A DNA stretch of 64,000 nucleotides from Anaspis maculata. Taxonomy: Eukaryota > Arthropoda > Insecta > Coleoptera > Scraptiidae. The notes under the pieces are model-generated. The model made no database searches and was not told where the DNA came from. It saw only the letters and a program-made list of their open reading frames with translations. The position numbers were made by a program, and so were the translations under genes. Positions 37,204 to 48,455 of the stretch are shown piece by piece. The DNA lies in NCBI GenBank assembly GCA_949128115.1, contig OX421968.1:53957423-54021422 (forward strand). Direction: 5' to 3'. Each line of letters starts with the position of its first letter. Position 1 is the first letter of the stretch.

Positions 37204-39555
37204 TAGTGCTGTCAACCGGTTACGGTTAACCGGACAATAACCGGTTAAAAATAACCGGTCAATAACCGGTTAAAAGCCGGTCACGGTTAACCGGTTTGAC
37301 CAGTTATGGTTAACCGACTTGACCGGTTACGATTAACCAACCAATAATCGGTCAAGGTTAAAAGGCCGGTTATGGTCCATTTGTTCAAAATCGTTTACGG
37401 TTAACGACGGAGTCATATTGGTGGAATAAGCGTTGCGAAATCAATCCGTGTGGGTTCAAATCCTTGACGGATTCTTACCATTTTGGTCTCTTTCGATAGC
37501 TACAAGGATGTGCTTTGGTTTGAGTCCATTGGAATTTTTGGCACAATGGGCTCAAACCAAAATACATCCTTGTAGCTTTCGAAAGAGACTTTTGGTGAGA
37601 CTCTGTCAAGGAATAAGCCCACAGGGATTGATTTCGCAACGCTTATTTTACCAATCCAACTACGTTCTTAATCAGTTACTACAACTAGCTGGTCAATCAC
37701 CGGTGAATTTGAACAACTGGTGCATCATGGTAGGGTAATTATCACAGCGGAGGTAATGCAGAGTCCATCCTTATGATACCACCTATAAGCTGCAAGGCAA
37801 GTACACTCACTTACCTATACCTAGTCTTTTGAAAATATGTTTATCAAAATTATTGTGTATGATGGCGAAAATACGGAAAACTTGCAGGTACCTATTTATT
37901 TATTTTTTGATTGAGGGTTCAATTTCGTGGGAAGTGAAGTTGAAATTTGACATATTCAAACCAAAAGATCAAAACGCTGGAGTAGACTTCCAAGATTTTT
38001 ATGTAAGTATACAGGATGTTTCGTGTTTAATCGGAAACGTTTTGACAGCGGATGAAGCATAAAAAAAATAAGTGGACTTTCTCCAGAAATGTACAAAAAC
38101 TGAGATAAAGCCATTCAAAGTTGAGATTAAAGGAAAGTTTTCCTCGCATAATTTCCACACCGTTGAAACAATTTGCCTCAAATTTTATGTAACTCGTCCC
38201 TGTTAGCTTCCATTATTTCTACGCCACTGACTATTTTGCAGAAACGCCTATAGGCACTTGAATTCTGCAATCAATTCAGAAGAAAAAGTTATTCCTGGTG
38301 AATATTAAAAGCTTCCTTGTCAAGATATTTGAATCCGAATGTTTGAAAAACATGTTGAAAACGCCAATTCCAAGAAATTAAAGATAATGATCGGGGAAAA
38401 GTCATGATTTCTTTACTGAAACAGACTTTCCAGGCGTTTTAAGTTCATGAACCATTATTTTAGCTGAGAAGCAACAAGTTGTCTAAAAATTATTTTTTTG
38501 GCTCTTGAAATTGGTTTAGGTACAAGATTTTTTTCAAACATTATGATGAATTATCTCGAAGACGAAGCCTTTAACAAAAGTTGCCAGGAGTAATTTCTTC
38601 TTTTAAATTAATTGCCAGTCCAAATGCCTAGGCATTTTTGCAAAATAGTCGGTGGCGCAGAAATTGAGGGGAGAACAGGGACAAGTCCCCCAATATCCAC
38701 GCCATTGTACCAATGTGTCGAAACTCAAAATCCTTCAAAGTCCTTGAGTGACAGTTTTTGAAGATTCACTTGATAATCACGTATCCAAAATGTGAGGCGA
38801 ATTGGTTCAACGGTGCGAAAAGTATGTGGAAAAACGATATTTGAATTTCAACATTGAAGGGCTGTATCTCAGTTGATATGCGTTTTTGAAAAAAAGTACT
38901 TGCCTTGCAGCTTATAGGTGGTATCATAAAGATGGACTCTGCATTACCTCCGCTGTGATAATTACCCTACCATGATGCACCAGTTGTTCAAATTCACCGG
39001 TGATTGACCAGCTAGTTGTAGTAACTGATTAAGAACGGAGTTGGATTGGTAAAATAAGCGTTGCGAAATCAATCCCTGTGGGTTTATTCCTTAACAGAGT
39101 CTCACCATTTAGGTTTCTTTCGAAAGCTACAAGGATGTACTTTGGTTTGAGCATTGGCATTTCCAAAATCAAAAAAAAAAATCCAATGGGCTCAAACCAA
39201 AGTACATCCTTGTAGCTATCGAAAGAGACCAAAATGGTAAGAATCCGTCAAGGATTTAAACCCACACGGATTGATTTCGCAACGCTTATTCCACCAATAT
39301 GACTCCGTCGTTAACCGTAAACGATTTTGAACAAATGGACCATAACTGGCATTTTAACCTTGACCGATTATTGGTTGGTTAATCGTACCGGTCAAACCGG
39401 TTAACCGTGACCGGCTTCTAACCGGTTATTGACCGGTTATTTTTAACCGGTTATTGACCGGTTATTTTTAACCGGTTATTGACCGGTTATTCCGTAACCG
39501 GTCAAAATTTTCTTGACCGGTTAACCGGTCAATTTATTTTTTTCTGACAGCACTA
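37204..39555. mobile_element. Large hAT-like foldback element, perfect 8-bp target duplication
   Basis: Terminal inverted repeat TAGTGCTGTCA (11 bp, identical at both ends) with GCCTGCAG at 37196-37203 and 39556-39563. The 8-bp duplication and TAG-start ends fit hAT. The outer arms of about 600-650 bp (37204-37810 with 38900-39555) begin with a cluster of TAACCGGTTA / ACCGGTTA words, then carry smaller hairpins (CAAGGATGTRCTTTGGTTTG and its complement in both arms). The centre contains a second foldback (about 38070-38890) starting near a TACAGGATG boundary at 38010. No transposase frame remains. Confidence 0.9.
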
Positions 39556-39563
39556 GCCTGCAG

Positions 39564-40217
39564 AGTCTATCTGCAAAAAATTAGCCCCCTATTTAATAAC
39601 GTAAGGGAAGTTTGATCAAAATTGGACGAATATAGGCAACCAACAATACACTAAGTACAGGGCCATTTTTGGGGCTTGTCAAAATAAAGTATGAATAAGG
39701 TCGACCCAAACAGTGCACAAATAAAAGCATGCACTATTGGCGAGTTTCAAGATCGAATACGCCATCTGACGGCCAACGTGTAAACGACGTTTGTGCACAG
39801 ATCAACCGCAGATTTGTGTGGGCTCTTATGAGCGTTGCGGTGTTTGGTGACTTTAATTGATTCCATCTGACTTAACGCGGCGTTGATTTTTTCCAACAAA
39901 GTACGTGAGCCACGCACGTTTCATTATCTTGAATATACTAGGTGTCGTCGGTTGCAAAAGCATTGCATTTTTAAATAAGAGTGGCACGTGTACGACGACT
40001 GGCAAGCAAAAGTGGCATCAGAATGGAAGGTGGTAAGATTTGTGATTTTGTCATAGTGACAAAAAGTGGCGGAGAATTTGTTGCGTTCCCGAGTGCGAGT
40101 CGCGCTGTGGAAACCGGAAAAAGGAAGAGTTACATTTTCACCGTTTCCCGTCGAAAGCGAAAGACGCAAGTTGGGTAGTCAAGATGACAAACAAACTCGG
40201 CACTGTGGAAAATATGA
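39564..40217. other. Non-repetitive segment, no gene identified
   Basis: GC content rises slightly and short open frames overlap on both strands at 39920-40180, but none carries a motif I recognise. It lies directly downstream (minus strand) of the SWIM fragment, so it may hold decayed remainder of the same gene or element. Confidence 0.35.
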
Positions 40218-40508
40218 CTACGAGAAAAGCCTGGGAAGTGTCGCTGAAAATAGGAACTTTATATGGCTACATCTAAGAGGCACAGCTGCGATATGTTTGC
40301 ATGTCCCGGAGTGGCCTGCTTTGCAAGTGCATTTAAACGTTCCAATTTCACAGGAACTCTCGCGAGAACTGCTACAACTATTTCTTTTAATTGCAATCTC
40401 AGTTGCCTCGTGAGGAGATTCATAGAATGCGCTTGTTTGTAAACACAATCCAAATATGTCTATGTTTGAACTGAAGCTTGATTCGGTTCGCTTTCGACCA
40501 CACAACAC
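40218..40508 (-). pseudogene. SWIM-type zinc-finger protein fragment
   Basis: The 96-codon minus-strand frame contains CTCKAGHSGTCKHIAAV: Cys60 and Cys62, then Cys70 and His72, the CxCx7CxH signature of SWIM zinc fingers, which bind DNA or protein. Upstream CLQTS (22-26) and PHE (32-34) also match the layout I recall of multi-copy insect SWIM proteins often found in or near transposons. The frame has no ATG; it opens after an in-frame stop and ends soon after the finger. Another minus-strand frame (40420-40722) overlaps its start and could be an upstream exon or a frameshifted part. It may be one exon, or a relic. Confidence 0.6.
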
Positions 40509-40785
40509 AAGAAATTGTGACTTCAGAATTTCCTATCCGTTGAGGCTTGAGGCCATCCAGTGATTGAAAACCTTCATAACACTCAATTCGCTTCTGCCAT
40601 TTTCGAGTTCCACCGCAATAGGTACTAATTAACCACGTTTCACGTCTGGAGGACATTAAAAACCGCTTACTACTGATAAGATTTTTGAACGCGCGGGCAA
40701 CAATCCGTGCCCTATCCGACATGTTTGTTTACATGCGAAGCGCATCAGCAGCGCCACCATCGGTAATGTTACTCGCCAATCCTTA

Positions 40786-40866
40786 TTAAGGGAAATTTAA
40801 CGTCGCACTAATCTGCGCAAGCGTAGGTGCCAAAATAGTGCCGCTTTTAATACTGCTTGCCCTTAT
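40786..40866. repeat. Dispersed repeat, inverted copy at 61228-61318
   Basis: About 80 bp (containing CTGCGCAAGCGTAGGTG and GCCGCTTTTAATACTGC) recurs inverted at 61228-61318 with a few substitutions and a short extra segment in the second copy. Family unknown, both copies non-coding. Confidence 0.75.
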
Positions 40867-40972
40867 TTCATCTGCAATAACTCTCTATTATCGTCTTTCC
40901 TGTCCCTTTGATATTACAGGAAAAATAAATTCACTGACGCAGTCCCCGCACACCGCCCCAGGAAGTAAAGTC

Positions 40973-41095
40973 AATGGGTAGTATTAATAAAAAATAAGCA
41001 TAAGCATTTGCCTTGGATTTCATAGGCGTTGCCAGGGAAAGTCTGCTTAGCAACTCCTCAAAAATCTAAGCAAATGCTCATAAGGTACACTTCGA
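40973..41095. mobile_element. Small palindromic MITE relic (AATGGGTAGTATTAAT family)
   Basis: Starts AATGGGTAGTATTAATA and contains ATAAGCATAAGCATTTGC with partial complement AGCAAATGCTCATA. It is the same family as the intact copy at 49984-50118. The right end is worn and no target duplication is readable. Confidence 0.55.
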
Positions 41096-41635
41096 AAACC
41101 CAAAACCTGAACTTGAATTTCAGAAAAAAACGATAGCGGCTTGACTGGAGCTAGTAATAAATAATAAAATCAAAGCCTAATGCCGGTGGTGGGTGACTGA
41201 TGAGGGTTACCGTTACCTACCCTACATTCCAGATGCGCCTTGCGTTTTGTTGGGTCAGCAACCCACAATTCACCGAAGTTTGGCTGGAGACGAACTCGAG
41301 TCTCAATTTCTTTTTGGTTTCGAGTGTACCTGCTCTTCTTCATACTACATATCATAATGGTAAGTTTTCAGTTGTCTCTCCACAATAAAAACGAAACAAT
41401 CAAAATTTTGTTTTTGTTTTGAACGAACTACATGATATAATATTCATACGTTTATCGAAATAGTTAAATGGAGACAATATTTTTACAAAAATAATTACTG
41501 AAAAATTGGTTTCATGTTGCATCATTTCAAAAGAAAGACGAAAATAACTCAAAAATATAACTGCTCAGATCAGAGAAAAACTACATCATGTACTGTGGCG
41601 CCAAGTCTCACAGACTTTTTAGTTCAACGAAAGCA
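41096..41635. other. Spacer without recognised feature
   Basis: AT-rich DNA with short overlapping open frames that look random. No repeat partner in the window was noticed. Confidence 0.4.
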
Positions 41636-41860
41636 TACAGAGGAGTGCATAAAAAACGGCCACCGATGTAGCATCGTTATTCCTCATCCGATCTTTATAA
41701 TTCAAAGACCAGTCCAAATGGTTTAATGTCTCCCATGATTCGACAGTGGAAAATATTTTTTCTATCATGATGCTTCTGAGCACTGATATTCAACTTTTGT
41801 TTTTCAAATAGCAACAGTATTTTTTTAATTTCTTATTGGATTCCTTATGCTTATCTGAAT

Positions 41861-42488
41861 ATAATGATGCATCAATATTACACATTTTATCATCAGACAT
41901 GAAGAAAAAAAAATTTAAACTGCAAAATTTTTACACATCACAGTAGCATCACAACACCCATGATATGCACGCAATCTGGTAGGCTGGGTGCAAAATAATG
42001 TTCAAAAGCACATAGTAGGTCAGGCGTTTGGTTTTTCGAAATGTAAATGTCAAAATGTTTCCAAAATCCAAAAGAAGCTGTCTGTCTCTTAGACGTCTTT
42101 ATTCTCTATTTTCAGCTTATTATTTTATATCTTTTCAAGTATGTATTGTTACCTGTCAGGAAAAAAGGTCTTATTGATTTTTTATTTTCACAATACCTAA
42201 ACACTTGAAAATATATAAAATAGTAAGCTAAAATAGAGAATAAACAAGTCTCAGAGACGGACAGCTTCTTTCGGATTTTGAAAACATTTTGACATTTACA
42301 TTTTGAAAAACTAAACGCCTGACCCCCTGACCTACTATGTGCTTTTGAACATCATTTTGCACCCAGCCTACCGGATTGCGTGCATCTCGTGGGTGGTCTG
42401 ACGCTACTGTTGTGTGTGAAAATTTCGCAGTTGAATTTTTTTTTCTTCGTATTTAATAACAAGAAGTGTGATATTGGTGCATCATTAT
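41861..42488. mobile_element. Nested foldback a
   Basis: Arms about 41861-42150 and 42205-42488 pair from ATAATGATGCATCAATATTA inward through GCACGCAATC, GGCTGGGTGCAAAATAATG and AAGCACATAGTAGGTC. The loop near 42150-42205 is AT-rich. No TA-CAGGG terminus is seen, so the true ends are uncertain. Non-coding. Confidence 0.8.
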
Positions 42489-42733
42489 TTAAAAAATTTC
42501 ATTTTTCAAAATTTATGGTTATTACCCACTAAGACATTGTGAACAAACCTACTTATTGAATAATGTGAAGGAGAACTCTCTTCTATCTAGAAGAAATGTC
42601 AGTCATTTTATTTTTTTACAAAAACTTTTGAAAGGAGATTTAGGTAGCCCGTCATTGTTGAGTGAAATAAAAATGAATATTCCTCGTATAGCAAGTCGGA
42701 GTTCATTAACATTTAATTTTAGCATTCCTAATA

Positions 42734-44225
42734 AAGTGCTCGCCAATTGAAATGGTCCACCCAAAAAATACAGTCACATTCAAAGTGTCATACCTTTTGA
42801 ATAAATAAACTATTTTGAATCGTTTTATGTTTTATAATTAGCTCACGTATTGGACTACAACATGTCGTGGGCCGTTTTTGGTACAAGTGTTTCGTATCAA
42901 TTATACAGGGCGCTCAATCAGGTACCCTCGCAGGTACCGCAAAAATGGAAAAGTTTGAACTGGTCCCATTTCACAAAAAATAATTTTTAGTTTTCTCCAA
43001 GTATTTCAGGGGAGTTATTATAACCGTAACTCGAATCATTTTCAAAAATTTTTGCCCATCTGCTTAAATTACAGGGTGATCTCAAAAATGTAACCTTTTA
43101 GTTTTGCAGTAATAACTTTATTCGTTGTTGGCCGATTTTGGAAAATGAGGGCTCTTGTTGAAGCTGAAGGCTCAGGTCAGAAGGATCGAGGATCAGAATT
43201 GACTTTAGATGAAAATTCTGGAGAAGAGATTGAATCAAAAGTGACTCAAATAAGAAACTTGCTAGAGATCCGGTTTAGGGAAGGTATTAAACAAATAACA
43301 ACTTGTCTTCAAACAAATCGTTCTTTCTGAACATTTTGAGGTGTTTCCCATTTGTATGGGGCAAAAATTGTGGCAATGAATCTAAATCAGAAATGGATGC
43401 ACCCAACGAAAAATTATGGACGTTTTTCACCTAAAAATAGACGTAACCTGGGTTATAAAGATTAGAACAGGTTCCTATCTCTTTAAATGTGAAGGAATCA
43501 TTCGACAATGATAAGATAGCCTAGGTTACGTGCATTTTCAGTCGAGGAAGGTCCGGTATTATGTTCTGGAAAGTGAATTTGTAAAATGGTTCCAGCATCG
43601 ACAATTTCCATCACTTAAAATCGGAAAATACCTCAAAATGTTCGGAAATAAAAGTCTGTTTGAAGGCAGGTTGATTTTTATTTAGTTTTTTCCCTGAACC
43701 TGATTTCTAGGGTGCTTCATATTTAGGTCACTTTTGATTCCTTCGCTTTTTAAATATTTTTGTCTCCAGTCAGTTCCGATCCTCGAACCTTCTCATCTGA
43801 GTCTTAAGCTTCAACAAGAGTCCTTATTTTCCAAAATCGACCAACAATTGGAATAGATATAAATACCAGACCAGAAGGTTGCATTTTTGAGATAACTGTG
43901 TAACTGGAGAAGATTAACTCAAAATTTTGAAAACTACCTCAAGGTATCGAAACAACATCTTTCCTAAAACACTTGGAAAAAACCAAAAACCATTTTTTGT
44001 GAAATGGGACCATTCAAACTTTTCCATTTTTGCAGTACCTGATTGAGCGCCCTGTATAATTGATACAAAACACCTGTACCAAAAACGGCCCATGATATGT
44101 TGTAATCCAATCCATGAGCTAATCAGAAAACATAAAACGATTAAAAATAGTTCATTCATTCAAGAGTTATGTCACTTTGAATGTGACTAATTTATTGGGT
44201 GGACCATTTCAATTGGCGAGCACTT
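42734..44225. mobile_element. Nested foldback b (family AASTGCTYG), TA-flanked
   Basis: Terminus AAGTGCTCGCCAATTGAAAT and complement, flanked by TA at 42732-42733 and 44226-44227. A TATACAGGGCGCTC boundary occurs 172 bp inside the left end (CAGGG at 42906), and its complement lies near 44045-44058. Arms pair over most of the length except a centre near 43400-43560. The terminal layout matches the elements at 23949 and 54362. Confidence 0.85.
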
Positions 44226-44471
44226 TACATTCCATCACCTAAATTCACCTGTACAATGATTTTTCTGCAAGCGACGAAACTTTGGATATATTCAGTCAAA
44301 ATTTTACCGAAGCTACATTTAGAAGAAAGATAATGGAAAACTATACTTGACTTTTTTTTCCTGTTTGTTTGATTTTTAATTAATATAAGAATTGTTTAAT
44401 TACATTATTATTATTGTCCACTTTAGGCAAAAATGTCTGTTGGAAAAAATAAACTTATTATTATTACTATA

Positions 44472-45458
44472 CAGGGTGATTTTTTGAAAAGTTTCCACCC
44501 CTTGTTTCTCGCCGCCAAAATGTTTTACAGGAAAACGCCGAAACAGGTCAATTTTTGTTTCGAGGGGGTCATCTAGAGCACATATCACCAAATTTTTATC
44601 TTGAACCCCTTCGCCCCCGCCCCACCCTGCTTTAAAATTTCAAATAGCATGACCTACTTTGTGATACATCAAATTGAAGGCAATAAAATTCTCTTTCCGT
44701 TAAACATATTTCAAATTTTTTTAAACCACCCCTCAACCCTTCTGAAAATCCTCTTTTCGTTAATGGAAGGACAATGTTCCCCCTATAAACTCTTGATTCC
44801 TGAGAAATAGACTTCCCAGCAAAAACAGGTCGATTCTTATTTCAATGGGGTCATCTTAGACACGAGTGGCCAAACTTTTATCTTCAACCCCTTCGCCCCC
44901 ACCCTACCCTACTTTAAAGGAGTGGTTTAAAAAAATAGAAATATGTTTGACGGAAAGAGTTTTATTGCCTTCAATTTCATGTATCACAAGATAGATAATG
45001 CTATTCGAAATTCCAAAGTAAGGTAGGGTGAGGGCGAAGGGGTTGAAGATAAAAATTTGGCCACTCGTGTCTAAGATGACCCCATTGAAATAAGAATCGA
45101 CCTGTTTTTGCTGGGAAGTCTATTCCTCAGGAATCAAGAGTTTATAGGGGGAACATTGTCCTTCCATTAACGAAAAGAGGATTTTCAGAAGGGTTGAAGG
45201 GTGGTTTAAAAAAATTTGAAATATGTTCAACGGAAAGAGAATTTTATTGCCTTCAATTTGATGTATCACAAAGTAGGTCATGCTATTTGAAATTTCAAAG
45301 CAGGGTGGGGCGGGGGCGAAGGGGTTCAAGATAAAAATTTGGTGATATGTGCTCTAGATGACCCCCTCGAAACAAAAATTGACCTGTTTCGGCGTTTTCC
45401 TGTAAAACATTTTGGCGGCGAGAAACAAAGGGTGGAAACTTTTCAAAAAATCACCCTG
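44472..45458. mobile_element. Nested foldback c, TA-flanked, high arm identity
   Basis: CAGGGTGATTTTTTGAAAAG at 44472 and the complement ending 45458, TA at 44470-44471 and 45459-45460. The 69-codon shadow frames in the two arms (44601-44810 and 45120-45329) differ at only two residues, so the arms are nearly identical and the element is young or has undergone arm-to-arm conversion. Each arm also contains an internal direct repeat of the AACCCCTTCGCCCC block (also at 44880-44910), making a multi-stem hairpin. Confidence 0.88.
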
Positions 45459-46840
45459 TATTCAGAAAAGCGTAAGGAATCCGAAAAAAAATAAAATGAT
45501 ATAGTTGCCATTTGAAAAACAAAAGTTGACTTGTCAGTGTTCAGAAGCATCATAATGAAAAAAATATTTTTTACTGTCGAATCATAGAAGACATTATACC
45601 ATTTAAACTGGTTCTTGAATTTTGAAGATCGGATAAGGAATAACGATGCTACAGTGGTGGCCATTTTTTATGCACTCCTCTGTATATGTGACTAAAAAGT
45701 ACATGGGACGATAGCCTTATTTTCTGACCCATAGTCCTACAAGGCAAGTAGAAAGAGGCTCAAGCATTTTCATTAATAAAACATTTCTTAACCCGCTGCG
45801 ACTCCCACTAGCGCAACAAGACCGACTTATTATTTGACACTGTCCGGCTTTTTTGTCCAAAATCCCGCTTTATCAACTCCTTTGTCCCGACTACGCGACC
45901 AATATAAATTTTTTTTTTCGGAATGACAATTTTTTCAAATTTTCCACTTTTGCCTTGCATCTCACTCTGAGAAAAATCATAGTCCATAGTCATAGTGGAT
46001 AAATAAATCATAGTCTTTAGTCCAATGTCCGATCTTGAATATTTTTAATTTGATCTAACCACAAAAAATGAGGAATTTTGGACAGTGCACTCTTTTTTCG
46101 ACAGATGTTAAAGAAAAGTATGGAAAGTCACTTTTCCGAAAAGAAAACGGTATACTGAAAAATGGTACATTTTCGATTTTTTCAATTTTTTGATATATTG
46201 TTTTGTGAACTTTTCTGAATCGATAAGTAATGGTCGCCAGAATGGACATCGCCCAAAAATTCACGAAATGAATTTTTTCAGCGAGCCGCGTAAGCTGATT
46301 CGGCGCTCAGGAGTCCAGTAAAATGAGGCGATTTTTATGCTGAAGTTGGAACTAACTAAGGGTTCGATGAAAAAAATATGGCAATGTAGAGAATGAAAAA
46401 CTGAATTAGAAAAACCAAAGTTTCATTTCCAACCACCCCGGGAACCATGGGAAAAAAATGGCGAAGATTAAAAAACATGCGCCGTGATCTTTCTTCTGAA
46501 ACGGTGAGAGAGCGGTGAGAGATATCTGAGAACTGTAAGGGACAAAGTTGTAGGGAATTAAATAATCTACAGAAAAGTCCCTCAGGGCATATGTCTAACT
46601 TCTTTAGTTTAACCGTTAATCCCGGTCAAAGTTGCGCGCCGGTCCAGTGAAGTACGCGTGACATTACTCCTTGAATGCTGCGAGAATGGCTAGAGATCCC
46701 AAAATTGTAAGCGACGAAGTTGTAGAGAATTGAAAGTTTCTCTAGCAGTTTCTCGAGGTCAATTATTAGCTCTTCTAGTTTAGTCGTGAACCACGTTCGA
46801 AGTTGCGCGACAATCTTGTTAATGAAGTGGTTCTTTTGGA

Positions 46841-47457
46841 CCAGTACAGTACAGAATCAATCAGTAAAGTTTTTGGGCTTCACCCTGGATTACAAGCTAT
46901 CTTGGACGGGACATGTCGAAAGCGTGGTAAAAAAACTGAAAGTCTCACAGTTTGTCTTGTGGCAGTTACGTGACAGGGTTGATAGTGACATTTTAAAAAC
47001 CTATTACTTTGCATATGTACATTCAATTCTAAACTATGGAATACTTTGCTGGGGTCACAGCTGCCGTGTTGTTGATCTGTTCATAGCACAAAAAAGAATC
47101 ATAAGAACTATATGCTTTAAATTTAAGGAACTTAAAATTTTAACTGTACCGTCCATATACATTTTAAGCTGTGTTTTATATATTCACAAAAACAGAAATA
47201 ATTTTACTTCACTAAGATGTACAAATGATAATTATGAGTTTAGACAGAATTTTAAAATTGATATACCTCACCACCGTTTGAGCAGCTCCGCCAAGGGGCC
47301 ATTTATAATGGCTATTAAAATATTTAACAAGTTACCATTACCGTATAAGAAAATTGTAAGCCATCTCTCTTTCAAAAGACATGTTAAATCAATGCTTTTA
47401 GCTCATAATTTCTATTCTATCCAAGAATACTTAGACTGTGATTCATTTATTGATTGA
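46841..47457 (+). pseudogene. LINE reverse-transcriptase C-terminal domain fragment
   Basis: About 205 codons, open to TGA at 47455-47457. Visible family features: VKFLGFTLDYKLSW (end of the RT thumb region), YYFAYVHSILNYGILCWG, QKRIIRTIC, KELKILTVPSIYI, PHHRLS and IFNKLP. This order is typical of the C-terminal part of insect CR1/jockey-like LINE ORF2 proteins. The catalytic domain and endonuclease are missing by truncation. The usual segment between RTIC and the FKEL block seems about 15 residues short, suggesting an in-frame deletion. The open frame extends upstream to 46786 into the flanking foldback by chance. Confidence 0.85.
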
Positions 47458-47543
47458 AATGTTTCTGTGATATTTTGTGACAATTTCTCATGCTGTGAAC
47501 CGGTCTGAAGAGAAATAAACAATATTTATTTATTTATTTATTA
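46841..47543 (+). mobile_element. 5'-truncated LINE with 42-bp target duplication
   Basis: A 42-bp block (46799-46840) beginning GAAGTTGCGCGACAATC is repeated exactly at 47544-47585. The 703 bp between them encode the end of a reverse-transcriptase protein, then a 3' UTR with AATAAA at 47514-47519 and a tail of TATT/TTTA repeats in place of poly(A). The related uninterrupted foldback copy at 58008-58049 has the 42-bp block once, running straight on as in the right flank, which proves an empty site. Confidence 0.93.
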
Positions 47544-48455
47544 GAAGTTGCGCGACAATCTTGTTAATGAAGTGGTTCTTTTGGAAAATTTACGACTAAA
47601 CCAGAAGAGCTAATAACTGGCCTTGAAGATTTTCTAGTGGAACATTCAATTCTCTGCAACTTTGTCGCTTGCAATTCTCGGATATCTCTAGCCATTCTCG
47701 CAGAATTCAAGAAGGAATGTCACGCGGACAGTTTTTCCACTTCACTAGACCGGCGCGCAACTTTGGCCGCGATTATTGGTTAAACTGGAGAAGTTGGACA
47801 TATGCCCCCGGGGACTTTTCTGTAGATTATTGAATTCCCAACAACTTTGTCCCTTACAGTTTTCACAAATCTCTCACCGTTCTCTCACCGTTTCAGAAGA
47901 AATATTGCGGCGCATGTTTTTTAATCTTCGCCATTTTTTTACATGGTTCCCGGGGTGGTTGGGAATGAAACTTTGGTTTTTCTAATTCAGTTTTTCATTC
48001 CCTACATTGCCATATTTTTTTCATCGAGCCCTCAGTTAGTTCCAACTTCAGCATAAAAATCGCCTCATTTTATTGGACTCCTGAGTGCCGAATCAGCTTG
48101 CGCGGCTCGCTTAAAAAATTCATTCCGTGGGTTTTTGGGCAATGTCCATTCTGGCGACTATTACTTCTCGATTCAGAAAAGTTCACAGAACAATATATCA
48201 AAAAATTGGGAAAATCGAAGATGTACAATTTTTCAGTATACCGTTTTCTTTTCGAAAAAGTGACTTTCCATACTTTTTTCAACATCTGTCAAAAAAAGAG
48301 TGCAATGTCCAAAATTGCTCATCTTTTGTGGTTCGATCAAAATAAAAATATTCAAGATCGGACATTGGACTAAAGAGCTATGATTTTTCTCAGAGTAGGA
48401 TGCAAGGCAAAAGTGAAAAAATTGAAAAAATTGTAATTCCGAAAAAAAAATTATA

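Larger units (their letters stand above)
41638..45682. mobile_element. 4-kb outer foldback containing three nested foldbacks
   Basis: Ends CAGAGGAGTGCATAAAAAA at 41638 and the complement at 45682, with TA at 41636-41637 and 45683-45684. The outer arms are 41638-41862 and about 45460-45682 (share AACGATGCTAC, CCAAATGG-type and GGATTCCTTA words). Between them lie three independent inverted repeats: 41861-42488, 42734-44225 and 44472-45458. The right outer arm begins exactly where the innermost-right element ends. The outer unit must have been there first, then received the others. Confidence 0.8.
45905..48455. mobile_element. Foldback element (family 3) with LINE inserted in its loop
   Basis: Arms about 45905-46790 and 47590-48455 pair nearly end to end (landmarks: TGCCTTGCATC, GGAACCATGG, CGGTGAGAG, GCGCGCCGGTC/GACCGGCGCGC, CTGCGAGAATGGC). 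Before the LINE arrived the loop was only about 100 bp. Half of the same family occurs at about 57570-58060 and a more decayed piece at 58080-58340. The exact termini are unclear. Confidence 0.82.

Noticed and set aside
37433..37738. tRNA-like B box (GGTTCAAATCC) and 101-codon frame in the hAT foldback arm
   Set aside because: The B-box match is isolated and recurs inverted in the other arm only because of the foldback. The frame has no motif.
44601..45329. Two near-identical 69-codon proteins (plus and minus strand)
   Set aside because: They are the two arms of one foldback element, so identical frames appear on opposite strands automatically.
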